DNA of 22,511 bases from Isohypsibius dastychi (lineage: Eukaryota; Tardigrada; Eutardigrada; Parachela; Isohypsibiidae): positions 1 through 22,511 of the forward strand of contig JAQIWT010000356.1 in the NCBI GenBank assembly GCA_034696485.1, read 5' to 3'. Shown here one piece after another: positions 1 through 9,992 of the stretch. A model generated the notes under the pieces. That model did no database searches and was not told the origin of the DNA. It saw only the letters and a program-made list of their open reading frames with translations. Positions within the stretch are counted from its first letter, which is position 1. The number at the start of each line of letters is the position of its first letter. Made by a program: the position numbers and the translations under genes.

Positions 1-640
1 AAATCGTATCGAACAGTTCATCGCGTTCACTACGTTTTTCTTGTTTACGTTTTTCACTTTTAAAATTCACTTTTGCTCCTGCTCTCTACTGTACGTTCCT
101 CTCGAATATTACCAAAGCTTTAGTTTGTTCCGATCATAAAATACTCTCTTCGGTTTTATACAACAGTATTCTGCTCGCACACTCATCTTTGGCCATTAAA
201 TTCAGGAATCTTTGAGGTCAAGTTACTTGCCATTTAATCGAAACACAATTTCGGTTGATTTTGATTCGGTGATCTGTCTTTAAAACGTGGATGGCTAGTG
301 CTGGCCAGTTGTGGTTTATTGTACGTACTTACGTTTGTGAAAGGACATTTGATGCCTAATTTGTGCTTGGTTTACCCAAAACCCGACAGGCCATTCAACA
401 AAGCAATATTTGCGGTTGTTTCAAAATCACTGAAAACGAGGTGTGAACAGGGTGGTCACAAACGCTTGAATCGGCTAGAACAACCGAAGTACCGAGCTGT
501 GAATTATATTCGGCGTAAGGTGCATCGAGGTTGAGATAATATTCGGTTGATACGAACGACTGGAAGGTTCGGCGTAGGCTCTCGAAGGACCGTCGGGTCC
601 AACAGTGCAGCATCTACAGAAGAAAAATTGATCGTGTATG
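1..640. other. Non-coding stretch, nothing recognised
   Basis: AT-rich sequence with only short overlapping open frames on both strands. None gives a protein-like translation or a recognisable motif. No repeat, tRNA or promoter element stands out. Confidence 0.5.
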
Positions 641-659
641 TATGTATGAACGTATTCCG

Positions 660-1107
660 GAAGACTCTGTGGTCAGCATTTCAGCATTTACAAATTTCGG
701 TGAACCGATGGGATGAGCCAGTCTGTTACCCTCTAGCAAGCATATTACGAGACCAGCTGGCGAAACTGTATTCTCCATTTCTTTGTAAGGGGACATGCTC
801 AGAGGGAAACGTTCCAGATCGTTACACCGAATGACCAAACATCAGTTGCCTCGTTGAAAACGTTCTGCTGGACTTGAGGGCTTCGGGTGGCATCCAATTG
901 AGGGGCACTGCCGCGCTGGTGGCCTGCAAGAACGAAAACATGTGAAGGCAAATTGAGTTCAACAGTTTCAGTTTGTGAACCATAACCAAAAATTGCGACA
1001 TCAAGTTTGACATGACGCATGGGGTACCTTGAGGTTTCGTGGTCGAACTTCTCGTAGTCGTGAAGTTTCGTAGTAAAACTGTCGCAGACTCGACCTTTCG
1101 TAGCCAA
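660..1107 (-). pseudogene. Relic of a receptor-type protein tyrosine kinase domain
   Basis: Minus-strand pieces in different frames reconstitute the C-lobe of a tyrosine kinase. A good acceptor (TTCTTGCAG, read on the minus strand near 929-937) leads into the subdomain VIII signature VPLNWMPPEAL. A one-base frame change near 860-875 then opens the subdomain IX signature EATDVWSFGVTIW. Another near 800-812 opens SPYKEMEN and a subdomain X-like LLEGNRLAHP. Upstream (about 950-1107) VKLDVAIFGYGS may be a degraded DFG region, with LLATKG perhaps the catalytic loop; both are weak. WMPPEAL and DVWSFGV are typical of animal tyrosine kinases, not Ser/Thr kinases. No extracellular or membrane segment is seen. 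Nothing downstream of subdomain X is convincing, so this is a fragment. Sequencing error rather than decay is the alternative. Confidence 0.66.
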
Positions 1108-1623
1108 GAGCTCTCTTTGTTCAGACCTTCCGTTGTCACGATCACTCGTACCCAGAAGTTTCGTAGGAGACGGTTCATGATGTACGGTGGTTCGTCAGTG
1201 CGACTGACAAATCTTATGTGTCCATTGGTCAGATTCGATATCATAGTCATGACATGCATAAGGGTGATCTCGTTATCATACCTGTACCAATCCGGTAGCG
1301 TTTTGTTCGATATGACAAACGGAACTTTTCCATTGGTCCATAAATCACCATTTCCATGCTTTGGACGTTCCGTCTCTCCGAGCTCCGATGGAGTGGGATT
1401 CAGAAGCTTCGATCAGTAGCTGAAACGGAAAGATCAAAAGAATGATACCAAAACGATTTATCTGACTGTGTGGTTCATTGTTTCCACACTGGCGCGATCC
1501 TGAAAACCCTGCCACGTTTGATTACGTTAAAACGCCAAAATAGTTCGGTGCATAGCTGATAAAGTTGATATCAAAACAAAAGATGGTTACATATGCATGC
1601 ACTTTCGGGCGTTGTTCATGAAA
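1108..1623. other. Non-coding stretch between kinase relic and palindrome
   Basis: No convincing gene. Around 1033-1175 there are several loose copies of GTTTCGTAG/GTTTCGTGG-like words on the plus strand, too irregular to call a tandem repeat. A minus-strand open frame at 1522-1755 runs into the palindrome but matches no family I know. Confidence 0.4.
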
Positions 1624-2100
1624 CAGTGTGATATACCAGAAAAGACCTGCAAGTTGGCCACCATAGACTAACGTAGAGGGCCGTCCGGCAAGATAGCCAC
1701 AAATGTTTCTCATCGATTTATCAAACCCGTCGATGTTTCCACTGCAGAATATCATAGAATAACACGCTGCACTTGGATATTAATTTTGGTTGACCAATTT
1801 GACGTAAAACAACGTTTCTGTGAGCACTCAAAAAGTGCTCTTGATTGATGATTTGATTAATTCATCGAAATTGAGCTGAATAATCAAGTATGCAACCAAG
1901 AATCTTTTTTGAATGCTCTCAGAAAATTTGTTCTACGTCAAATCGGTCCACAGAAATTAACATCCAAGTGCAAAATGATGCTTTACGATATTCTGTGGTG
2001 GAATCATAAGCAATGGCTATCTTGTAGGAAGGCCTCTGTCTTAAGTCTATGGTGACTAAGGAGTGACTAGCTTGGAGATCTTTTCTGGTAAATTACACAG
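1624..2100. repeat. Large imperfect palindrome (foldback element or inverted duplication)
   Basis: The left arm (about 1624-1866) matches the reverse complement of the right arm (about 1884-2100) in order along most of its length, with small gaps. Matching blocks, written as left-arm sequence, are TACCAGAAAAGA, CACCATAGACT, CAAGATAGCCA, CAGAATATC, and a near-identical block of about 38 bases at 1769-1806 against 1934-1971 that begins GCACTTGGAT. The two arms meet at a spacer of roughly 18 bases. The left arm carries a small hairpin of its own, with 7-bp stems at 1822-1828 and 1834-1840. No transposase is encoded. It could be a non-autonomous foldback transposon or a local inverted duplication. 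I did not find a convincing target-site duplication. Confidence 0.72.
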
Positions 2101-2516
2101 CACAGCAGTATTAACATGTCTGACCATTCCAGATTAGCCGGTTCTTCAAGCGGGCAGTGGTCTCGGCAATCACAATAAGCTGTCTCTGGAAACAGGCCTT
2201 TGAATAACCCGGGGAACATCAGCAGCTCGATCTGTTAGAGACAAGTAGGTCAAATCCATGCTGAAATATCGATCTGTGGACATTTTTGACTCGATCGCCC
2301 AGTAGTAAGCATTTGTCATTGATGATTCTACAGTATGTGAGCAAAAGAAATCGTTTCAAAGGGAGCCAGAAGCAGCAAGTCTCTTTGCTTCTTTTCGCGT
2401 TCTCCAAGAATTCGGCTGTCACTTGAAATATCCTCTCGAAAAACCCATCCAGACCCAGAGTACTTTCTAGTTGCTGGAACCAACCGGCAAGACGAACTGG
2501 TCTACCTGCCCTCGCA
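2101..2516. other. Upstream region of the VWA5A-like gene; no gene seen
   Basis: Contains no recognisable coding sequence. It probably holds the promoter and 5' untranslated region of the downstream gene, but I see no clear TATA box or initiator. In the frame leading into the split start codon there is a TGA at 2424-2426 and no in-frame ATG between it and 2517. Confidence 0.4.
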
Positions 2517-5500
2517 ATGTAAGAGCTGAATTTGGGATTTCTTCCCTGTATGACTAAATACTGGTTTTGTTTGCAGGTCTAACAACGGTTTCTGCGGACT
2601 GCTGGTCAAGGGCCGAGAGGCCACGGTTCCGCTAAAAACCGTGTCTTACGACGTTGTAATTCGTTCCTTTGCCAGCAGAATCAAAATCGACCAAACTTAT
2701 GTCAACAATGAGCAAACTGAGCTGGAGTGCGTATATAAGTTCCCTATTCATGACAAAGCATCAGTGATCGGATTCCAGGTCACAATTGATGGCAGGTGAG
2801 CATAAGTCACTTCGTAGGTTTGATATGTGGTTTTTAATTTTGGTGCTTAATTTGAGGTGGCTTGAAATGAACATATTATGATATGTTTGTTTCAAGCCAC
2901 ATCATACACACACTGCATGAATACTGCTCGGCACAAAATGTGCCCATGCGTCAGCTGGCGACCTTTTTCCTTGGAGTATGATCCAACTTGTTTTCACTTT
3001 TCACCCAGCTTGACCGTGATTTCCCATTTTCAGAATTCTGACGAGTCAGTTCAAGAAGAAGGACGAGGCATTCCAGGATTACAATGATGCTCTGGCTAGG
3101 GGTCACGGAGCCTACTTACTGGATCAGAGTGATGATCGAGATGACACTTTTGTCATGAGTGTTGGTCGACTTCCCCCGGGAAAAGAATGTATCGTTACTA
3201 TCAACTATGTCTCAACCCTTGAGCCAGTTGATCAAACTAATCTGCGCTTGACTATCCCGTTGGCCATTATTCCGCGTTGTATCGAAATCCATTCTTCCCA
3301 ACAGATGCCGTTAAGACAGAACCCCTCGCTCCCATCTGCGATCACTTGCCAGCTAAACGCCAGAATTGAAACGCACGAAGACATCAAGAGTGTCACATCA
3401 CCAACTCACCGCATTGATGTCAATATTCAAGAAGCAAAACAAGCTGAAGTGACATTCCGAAGAAGACAGCAGCTGGACAGGGATTTCATCTTGAACATTG
3501 AATTGAAAAACGATCCAGAACATCATGTGGAAGTCGAAGAATACGCTCCAAACAAGTTTGCTGCAATGTACTCATTTCTTCCGAACATTTCTCAATTCGA
3601 CAAGGACGTTGTTTACGATCTCGTGTTCCTTGTGGATTGCTCAGGCTCGATGGCTGGCAATAATATTGAGCACGCACGAACAGCCATGCAGTTATTTCTC
3701 CGCAGTCTCCCCAAGAACTGCCTCTTCAATTTTTACAAATTTGGCTCTGTGTAAGTTTGTGTGGAAATTATGTTCGGATAAGAAAACAAATTTGGTTTTT
3801 GTAGATTCACTTCGTTGTTTCCGGAAAGTGTACCGTACGACGAGTCCTCCTTTAAAATGGCCAAGAAATACGCGTCAGTTATTCAAGCTAATATGGGTGG
3901 TACAGGGCTGTATGTGCCACTTCGTACAATTCTGTGGAAGCCTGTCAAAGCATCCCAGCGTATCGTGTTTGTTCTAACCGATGGAGGCGTTACGGACCCG
4001 GCTGGCGTTGTCGAATTGGTTCGCCAAAATGCAAAACACAACAGAGTGTTCTCATTTGGCATTGGGAGCTCCGTGAGCTCGAATCTAGTCAACGGACTCG
4101 CAAAGGCGGGAAATGGCAAAGCGGAGTTCATTAATGAAGGAAGCGACCTTTCCGCTCAAGTATGTCGTCATTTGCGAGGAGCTCTCCAGCCATCCATTTT
4201 CGGGGCAGTTGTTAGTTTGGAAGGACGTATACGAAAACTGCAGCTCCTCCCTGAAGAACTTCCGGTTCTCTTTGCCGGTGAGCATGCAATGGTTTTTGCT
4301 GTGTTCGAAGTGGATCCATATACTGCAACATCGGAGGTGGCGTTTGTTCTGAGGACCAAATCATCCACAATCCGAACTGTTGTCTCGTTGAAAGACACTC
4401 AAAAAGGCGCTCACAGTTTCCTAAGTGAGCTCGCAGCTCGAGCTATTATCAAAGAGTTGGAGTCGCGGACGATTCCAGATTCGGACAGGATCACAAAACT
4501 GTCCTTGGAGTTTGGACTGGTTTCAAAGTACGTTTCCCTCATTGCGATTGAAACACGAGAGAATGCACAACCTGGGCATATGGAACTGCGAGAGATTGCT
4601 GTAGACCAAGCTAGCGCCGTATCCTTCTCAAGACGTTCGTCCTATGAGGCAGACGGCTTTGATGGTTACTCTGCTACAGAGGGTTGCAGTCCTATCCGTA
4701 ACCTGAGGGATGTTAGCCCCACGGCCGGGGTTTACGCGGACTACGTCGCAGCTTCATACAAAAGAGCACACTTCTTCAGGAAAGTGGAGCCCTCGGAGGG
4801 ACTACCGGATTACGATAGTTCTATTATGCTGAGCAACTTACGACGCATGAGCCTTGATATGAGCTCGAATCTGGATAGGATATCGGATTGTAACACTGGA
4901 ACCAGAACTAGCAACATGGTGGAGACCAATCAAGGGGCCGTGTTGACAAAGGACGTGTGTAGTCCCGAGAGACGAAAGAACAGTGCTGGGGAGAAGATGA
5001 TGGGAGTACTTGGGCGTATCCGCAGCACCGCCGATAAGCTGCTCATGTTTACGAAATCCGAGGAAGAGAAAGCTCAAATGATGCGAACGAGAGAGATCGA
5101 GAAAATGTGTCCGGGTCCAAGTCCAAATTCGCATGCCAATGAATCAGATGGACTAACTTGCAACGAATTGCGGAACCAAGATCTGAGTAAAGGTTTCTCC
5201 ACAAACGGATCAAGTCGCGCTGAGGGTGTTTCAGAAAATTTCCGAATCGGGTCGTTGAAAAATATCTTGCTTCTGCAAAACTGGGATGGGAGTTGGAATC
5301 TGGATTATAACTTGGTGAACGAAATGCCAGATGTGACCAAAATGCTGAAGAATCTAGCATCCATTCTAAGTTCGTTCAATCTGGTGGAATCAGTTCTGGT
5401 CACCACCGTCGTGACAATGATTGAAATAAGATTTAGAAAACAAGAGAACACTTGGTCGGCGATTGTGTCAAAAGGGATAAATTTCATCTCGGAGCATACC

Positions 5501-5560
5501 GGAGGTGACGCAATGGGAGAGGTCATGGAGCAGGCTCGTGGCCTTCTTATGGATTATTGA
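2517..5560 (+). CDS. VIT and VWA domain protein, VWA5A-like, four exons
   Basis: Proposed exons are 2517-2518, 2577-2795, 3034-3750 and 3805-5560, totalling 2694 nt and coding for 897 aa ending in TGA. All junctions are GT-AG and keep the frame. Residues about 5-130 form a VIT domain (ARGHGAYLLDQ and SVGRLPPG are typical). Residues about 270-440 form a von Willebrand A domain with an intact metal-binding MIDAS: DCSGSM at residue 275, GGTG, and LTDGG. A long polar linker follows, then a C-terminal domain beginning near the WDGSW motif (W806), as in VWA5A/BCSC-1 proteins (about 790 aa in human). There is no signal peptide or membrane segment, so it is probably cytoplasmic. Members are inferred to mediate metal-dependent protein binding; no enzyme activity is expected. 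The start is inferred: the exon 1 end AT joins the G of exon 2 to make ATG, with no other in-frame start nearby. A further upstream exon cannot be excluded. This is the only undisrupted gene here. Confidence 0.87.
2857..2900. repeat. Intronic hairpin with 19-pair stem
   Basis: Lies in the 238-base second intron of the VWA5A-like gene. The 11-base arms at 2857-2867 and 2890-2900 are perfect complements. After two positions that would be G-U pairs in RNA, a further 6-base stem (2870-2875 with 2882-2887) closes on a 6-base loop. It could be a degenerate small transposon or a structured RNA. The stem is shorter than usual for a microRNA precursor. Confidence 0.65.
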
Positions 5561-6630
5561 TGTGCTGGATATGATATTTGATTTGTTCACGTCAACTCAC
5601 ATGTTTGTTCTTAAACATATTCTTATAAGTACCGCAGCGTGTTTTCTCTTGTTATGTGAACGGTTTCACCGTATTTGTTTTCCGGTTCTGTCTCACTGAG
5701 TCCATGACAGCTGCGATTCATACTGCTCATGAAACTGACCCGATACAGAGTACTCGTTTCACCTGGCTGCAATGCTGTCAGTGCAATCCCTTTGATCCTC
5801 TCCCCCCCCCCCCTGCAGCGTCGACATCCGGTACGCAGCGCGATCCCATAGGCATAGCCAAAAACGTTGCTGCGAAATTTCACTGAATACGCAGATGCGA
5901 GGTCACCTCGAGGGTCCCAAGCTCTGTTCTCGCACATAGTACCAAAAATAGCGCGAAACCCTCTGCGAGTCAGGTGCTGCAAGACCTCTGAGACAGGTTT
6001 TGATAGATAGATCTTGCGCAGCACAGTTTCTAACTTCAGGGGATCGTTTATTACCTTCCGTAGGCTGCACGAAGATTGCAGAAGTATTGCCAGCCAAGTG
6101 CGTCGGGGACCTCAAAACCACTCACGTACAGCAAAACAGATTCTCATTCTCATCTGTTCCAGTCTTCTTAAGACTTCGCATGGTAGTCTCTTCCATTGCA
6201 CATGGAACTTGAGCAGTGACACTGCATAATATTGTTTGAAACCTGTCTGACAGCCCAGCTGGAAAGACCACAGCGAGAGTTCAGGGAAAAAGTGAATGCC
6301 CTGTTTCCAGGTCGCGGTTTGGCTGGTATGCAGCCTAGTTGCTACCCTGTGGCAGATTGACCACAGCGCTAGATTGCAAACATAGCTTCTGACTTCGAAA
6401 TTTATAACCAAGTAGTTCACATTGGCACTGCGATCAGCTTGTGTTGTGTATATTGTCTGGAATGACCTACCGGTAATGTGGATAAAATCAGTTCTGCGGT
6501 TACAATCAGGCTCTGGATGGTGCCAAAGGGTTCACCAGACGCGCAGTGGCTTCGACTACAACAGAGTAAACTTCTCGGTTATCTTGAACTTTACCTCCAG
6601 AAATCAGATTTTGAAAATTTGATGATTTTT
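5561..6630. other. Intergenic region with a poly-C run; no gene recognised
   Basis: Downstream of the VWA5A-like stop. No AATAAA signal follows closely. A C-rich run sits near 5802-5814. Open frames on both strands (the longest is 133 codons, minus strand, 5623-6024) have no recognisable motifs and look like chance. A short complementary pair CTGTGG/CCACAG flanks an 8-base loop around 6349-6368. Confidence 0.45.
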
Positions 6631-6845
6631 TAGCTCAGTTCGTTGAGCTGAGTCGAATGGCCGTCTCAGATTTGGTCTACGACTTCCGGTTCACGAGATA
6701 ATCGATCCAACAAATTCCAGAAAAACACGCACAAGCGAAGCGTGTGTGTATGTAAACACACGCTACATACAGATCACGCTTCGCTTTGGCCGATGGGCCC
6801 GCTTTTCGCTCCACTGTTCCATTTTAAACCAAAATTATTTCATTC
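6631..6845 (+). repeat. Possible dispersed repeat with tRNA-like head and inverted repeat
   Basis: TAGCTCAGTTCGTTGAGC at 6631-6648 is one base away from a common tRNA D-arm/A-box sequence. A weak B-box-like GGTTCACGA lies at 6688, further away than in a true tRNA. Downstream, a perfect 12-base inverted repeat (6733-6744 and 6775-6786, AAGCGAAGCGTG and its complement) flanks GT/AC-rich sequence. No acceptor stem pairs, so this is not an intact tRNA gene. A tRNA-derived SINE is a possible reading; no second copy is visible in the window. Confidence 0.35.
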
Positions 6846-6866
6846 ACAACAATAGAAATTTTTAGA

Positions 6867-7245
6867 CAGAAATGATTTCATCCCCGACCTTTACACTTTC
6901 TTTGACCGTTTGACCGAAAACGGTTCCATCCCCACATTTTACACTTTCTTTGACCTTTTGAGCAGGAACTATTCCATTCCCGCACTTTGCACTTTCTTTG
7001 AAGTTCCAGCCAGAAATTGTTCCATCCCCCACTTAACACTTTCTTTGAATTTTTAAGGCAAAAATATTCCATCCCCGCACTTTACACTTTCTTTGAATTT
7101 TTAAGGCAAAAATATTCCATCCCCGCACTTTACACTTTCTTTGAATTTCGGGAGCAAAAATTATTCCATCCCCGCACTTTACACTTTATTTGAATTTCGG
7201 GAGCAAAAATTATTCCATCCCCGCACATCACACTTTCTTTGACTT
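6867..7245. repeat. 48-bp tandem satellite, about 8 copies
   Basis: The word CACTTTCTTTGA (one copy has CACTTTATTTGA) recurs at 6894, 6942, 6990, 7038, 7085, 7133, 7182 and 7231, a period of 47-49 bases. Each unit also holds a version of ATTCCATCCCCGCAC. The middle copies are nearly identical and the outer copies diverge, the usual pattern for unequal exchange. Because 48 is divisible by 3, the minus strand shows open frames with a 16-residue repeat around GWNNF and QRKCK. I regard these as by-products unless expression is shown. Confidence 0.9.
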
Positions 7246-7307
7246 CGAGCCGCTGACTTCCTCTCACTGCTTTATTTTCGGGCTTTTGATGTTTCAGGAT
7301 TCGGTTC

Positions 7308-7530
7308 TTCTTTTTTCGAAAATTTGGGGTCGTTGATTTGGAATTTCGGCATTCCGAATTCGAAAATTTGGGTACCACGATACATCAAGTCTCGAAAATT
7401 CGGGTTCCTCAATTTATGATTTCGATAGCTGAAGTTTCGAAAAATTGGGTTTTTCAATTTATGATTTTGGTACTTGGGGTTTCGAAAATTTGAGTTCCTC
7501 AAATTATGATTTTAATAATTCAGCTTTCGA
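7308..7530. repeat. 45-bp tandem repeat, about 5 degenerate copies
   Basis: The core TTTCGAAAATT (variable) followed by TTCCTCAATTTATGATTT recurs with C of the TCGA core at 7317, 7361, 7393, 7438, 7483 and 7528. The period is 45 in the last three steps and irregular before that. It directly follows the 48-bp satellite but has a different unit. On the minus strand the period again keeps an open frame, with a 15-residue unit resembling NHKLRNPNFR. Confidence 0.82.
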
Positions 7531-7889
7531 GAAAACGTAACTGCCCCATTCATTTTACATCCTAACGGGGGACCCAGTCCCCCAGCTAGCCCCCCCCCCC
7601 GCAAAATTTGCGCAAATTTGCGCTAAATACCGATGCAAAAAATCCCCAAATTTGAAAATTTCATAACTTTTGACCAAATTGTCCGATCGACCTGAAACTA
7701 GTCTCATTCGATTTCTCTTGAAAAACTGAACTAGAAAATCAATCAATCAATCAAATTTGATTTCTGGAGGTTATTTTCAAGATTGTCGATTCGTCAATCC
7801 CATGCAATATTTCCAAGCTCTCGATATGTGAGTTCCTACTTCCATTCTACTTGAATTCGAACAGCGTGTTTGATGTCTGAATTCTTGTG
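7531..7889. repeat. Low-complexity and probable dispersed repeat sequence
   Basis: Holds a C run of about 12 bases near 7590-7601, a short GCGCAAATTTGCGC-like palindromic stretch near 7605-7625, and an AATC microsatellite near 7737-7753. The AT-rich text between looks like degenerate repeat sequence. No coding signal was recognised. Confidence 0.5.
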
Positions 7890-9431
7890 TATTCAAGCGA
7901 GACGAGATCCATCCATGATCCAGCGGTTCCATCTACTTGGACAAGATACATATTCTCCCCGAATATCTTCTCATCGCTCCAGGTTCGACAAAAGTTCTCA
8001 AACGTGATACGTAAGTTCCATTTGTTTTTCAGACCACTTAGAATATGCTTTCAGTAGTGTGGAATTTTGAATTGATTTTAATATGAAATTTGGATCGGAT
8101 GTTTGGGCTTGTGGAATAATATTCAAAATAATTTTATTCCCGAATAATTCAATGTTGTACAGTATCGACTTTGAGGTTATTTTTCGTTCATGACGGTTCA
8201 TGATTTTTGTTGATGTTCTTCTGATTCTAATATACTCATGGTATTTTCTGGACAGGATGCGAGATCTGACGGATTTGGACGTCATCAAGCAGGATCACAG
8301 ATGTCTATGGGATTATAACGAGGAAGAGAGTGATCCAACTTGGGAACAGCGTTTGGCGAAGGAATACTTCGATGAATAATTCCAAGAATATTTTATTGCG
8401 GATTTAAGAGCAGTTTAAACTGAATAAGTTTGGGATGAGTGACGGATGCAAAAAGAAGTCATTGACGAAAAGGTGAATTCCTATTTCGCTCGAGAGGGGT
8501 TCGCTTGTTTTCAATGAAACAACATCCGCTTCACTTTCAGCACAGTACACTTGTGGATCGAAAACATTGTGAACTCAAGATGGGATTGAGGAGTTGGAAG
8601 TGAACTTTGCGTATATGGAAAAGGAAGTCAAGAAAAACGGACTGGTCAAACTTGGTGAGTTGAATCATCTTCTGGAGTTTCTGTTTTTATACGGATTTTT
8701 GCTTGTTTCAGAGTTATGTTCGGAGTGTTCCAGTAAACTGGTTTCGGTGGCTATTTCCATTCTTTTCGGCTTTCCCCAGTGTGTATGCAGCCGTGGATTT
8801 CTCGTTTCACCACCGAGCTCAAGCCGAGAAGTTGCCCGATGATTCCACCGAGAAAAAACTGAATTTAACAAAACGGTAAGATCTGGGTGCCTGATCGAAA
8901 GGTTGTGACTACGTCTCGATATTGATTGAATTTTATAGTTTTCATTCTCGGACTTCACAACAATCAGCAAGAAATGATCGGAACGTATCCGACAGTTTCT
9001 TTTAAATTTCCATTTTATTTTCATTGATTTATCGTATTATGTAGCATATATTTCTTGCTTTTTAAGATTTTCTTTAATGCGACGTGAATTTCTCGAGTTA
9101 TTCACTGAAACATTGTGCAGAACTAATATTTTATCAATGAATATGCTTTATGTAAGATATAACGTTAAACTCCATATTGATGGTTTTTTTGGCATTAACT
9201 AATTGATGGTTTCTGCTTCCTAGGCACAAAGATATTACACGTGAACCTTCTGCAGCTCTTCCAGTAGAATTATCGAAGCAAACCTGTAGTCTCCCCGGAA
9301 AACCATCTGGACCAGCGGAAGCCGAACTTGGCGAGCATGAAAAGGAAATTTGGAAGAAGCCCGCATCACCAACTGATGATGAACCTCGCAACAAGGACTT
9401 TGATCAATATTTCAGCGATATGCTTCTGTGA
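7890..9431 (+). pseudogene. FRA10AC1-like nuclear protein gene, disrupted
   Basis: Matches the FRA10AC1 family (spliceosome-associated in animals) along almost its whole conserved length. Parts are: RFHLLGQDTY with YLLIAPGSTKVLKRDT (exon ending 8010), TDLDVIKQDHR with TWEQRLAKEYFDE (exon from 8256), FQEYFIADL, QYTCGSK, WEVNFAYMEKE with NGLVKL, the LCSECSSKL cysteine pair, FHHRAQAEKL (exon ending 8875), and the acidic C-terminus EIWKKP...FDQYFSDMLL (9224-9431, TGA). The 8010/8256 and 8875/9224 junctions keep phase. Lesions: a stop replaces a Leu at 8377-8379, stops and a frame change fall in 8400-8445 including TGA for the expected Trp at 8440-8442, and further one-base frame changes lie near 7940, 8565 and 8595. 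The disordered N-terminus is not found. The last two exons look clean, so decay is recent, or the lesions are sequence errors. Confidence 0.78.
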
Positions 9432-9992
9432 TCACACACTTACCTGTAAAAAGTTTGCTCCATCTTGAATGTAAGTTCCCTCATGGTTTGCTCGCAATCT
9501 TTCTGCATTTTCCACTCATAAATTTTTATAAAGTGTTGATTAAAAAGCAACCGAAATTCGAATCAAGTAAGATTTCAAATGGTTTATCTTGGACTATTGC
9601 CGGAAATGGTTCCAACGAAGATCTGCTGAATAAAAACGGTTCGCCAAAACGTTGTGCTTCATCATGATCTTCAGTTCATTTGCTCGAAGAATTCTGACCT
9701 AAATTTTCTGATTTGAGGGCCCGTAAAATATCTGATTCAAAATGTGTAATTTATTGTTCAAACCGTTCCCAAAAATGACTTCAACTATTTCCACGTGGGT
9801 AAATCAAAAGTCAAAGCATTTAAAACAAATTTAAACTCAACATTTAAAATTGTGTTTGAGGCCAGCCTGCCACTTTCACCATTCCCATCTGCGAATTGAA
9901 TCTCATGTCAGTCGTATAAGAAAAATTATAAAAACAATTAAAAGCATGAAAACTTGAATTAAATTGTTAAGAAAATGGATGAATTACCGCAG
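9432..9992. other. Gap between FRA10AC1-like and PSME4-like relics
   Basis: AT-rich. An AATAAA-type polyadenylation signal occurs near 9629, about 200 bases past the FRA10AC1-like stop. The N-terminal part expected for the next gene is not visible here. Confidence 0.45.

Noticed and set aside
1522-1755. Minus-strand frame in the palindrome arm as a membrane protein gene
   Set aside because: Some hydrophobic stretches, but no family match, and the matching right arm is not open in the same frame.
3525-3977. Second open frame overlapping the VWA domain
   Set aside because: It is a shadow of the true frame, which carries the MIDAS motifs and spans the 54-base intron correctly.
5623-6024. 133-codon minus-strand open frame
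   Set aside because: No motif, no splice context, and it crosses a poly-C run. The composition looks like chance.
6631-6702. A functional tRNA gene
   Set aside because: The D-arm-like word is good, but the B box is poor, the spacing is too long, and no acceptor stem or anticodon arm pairs.
6878-7502. Minus-strand open frames as repeat proteins
   Set aside because: They follow simply from array periods of 48 and 45 bases. There is no start context, splice structure or domain to support a gene.
6867-7530. CRISPR-like array
   Set aside because: Units are directly adjacent with no unique spacers, all parts of the unit repeat, and the setting is eukaryotic. These are satellites.
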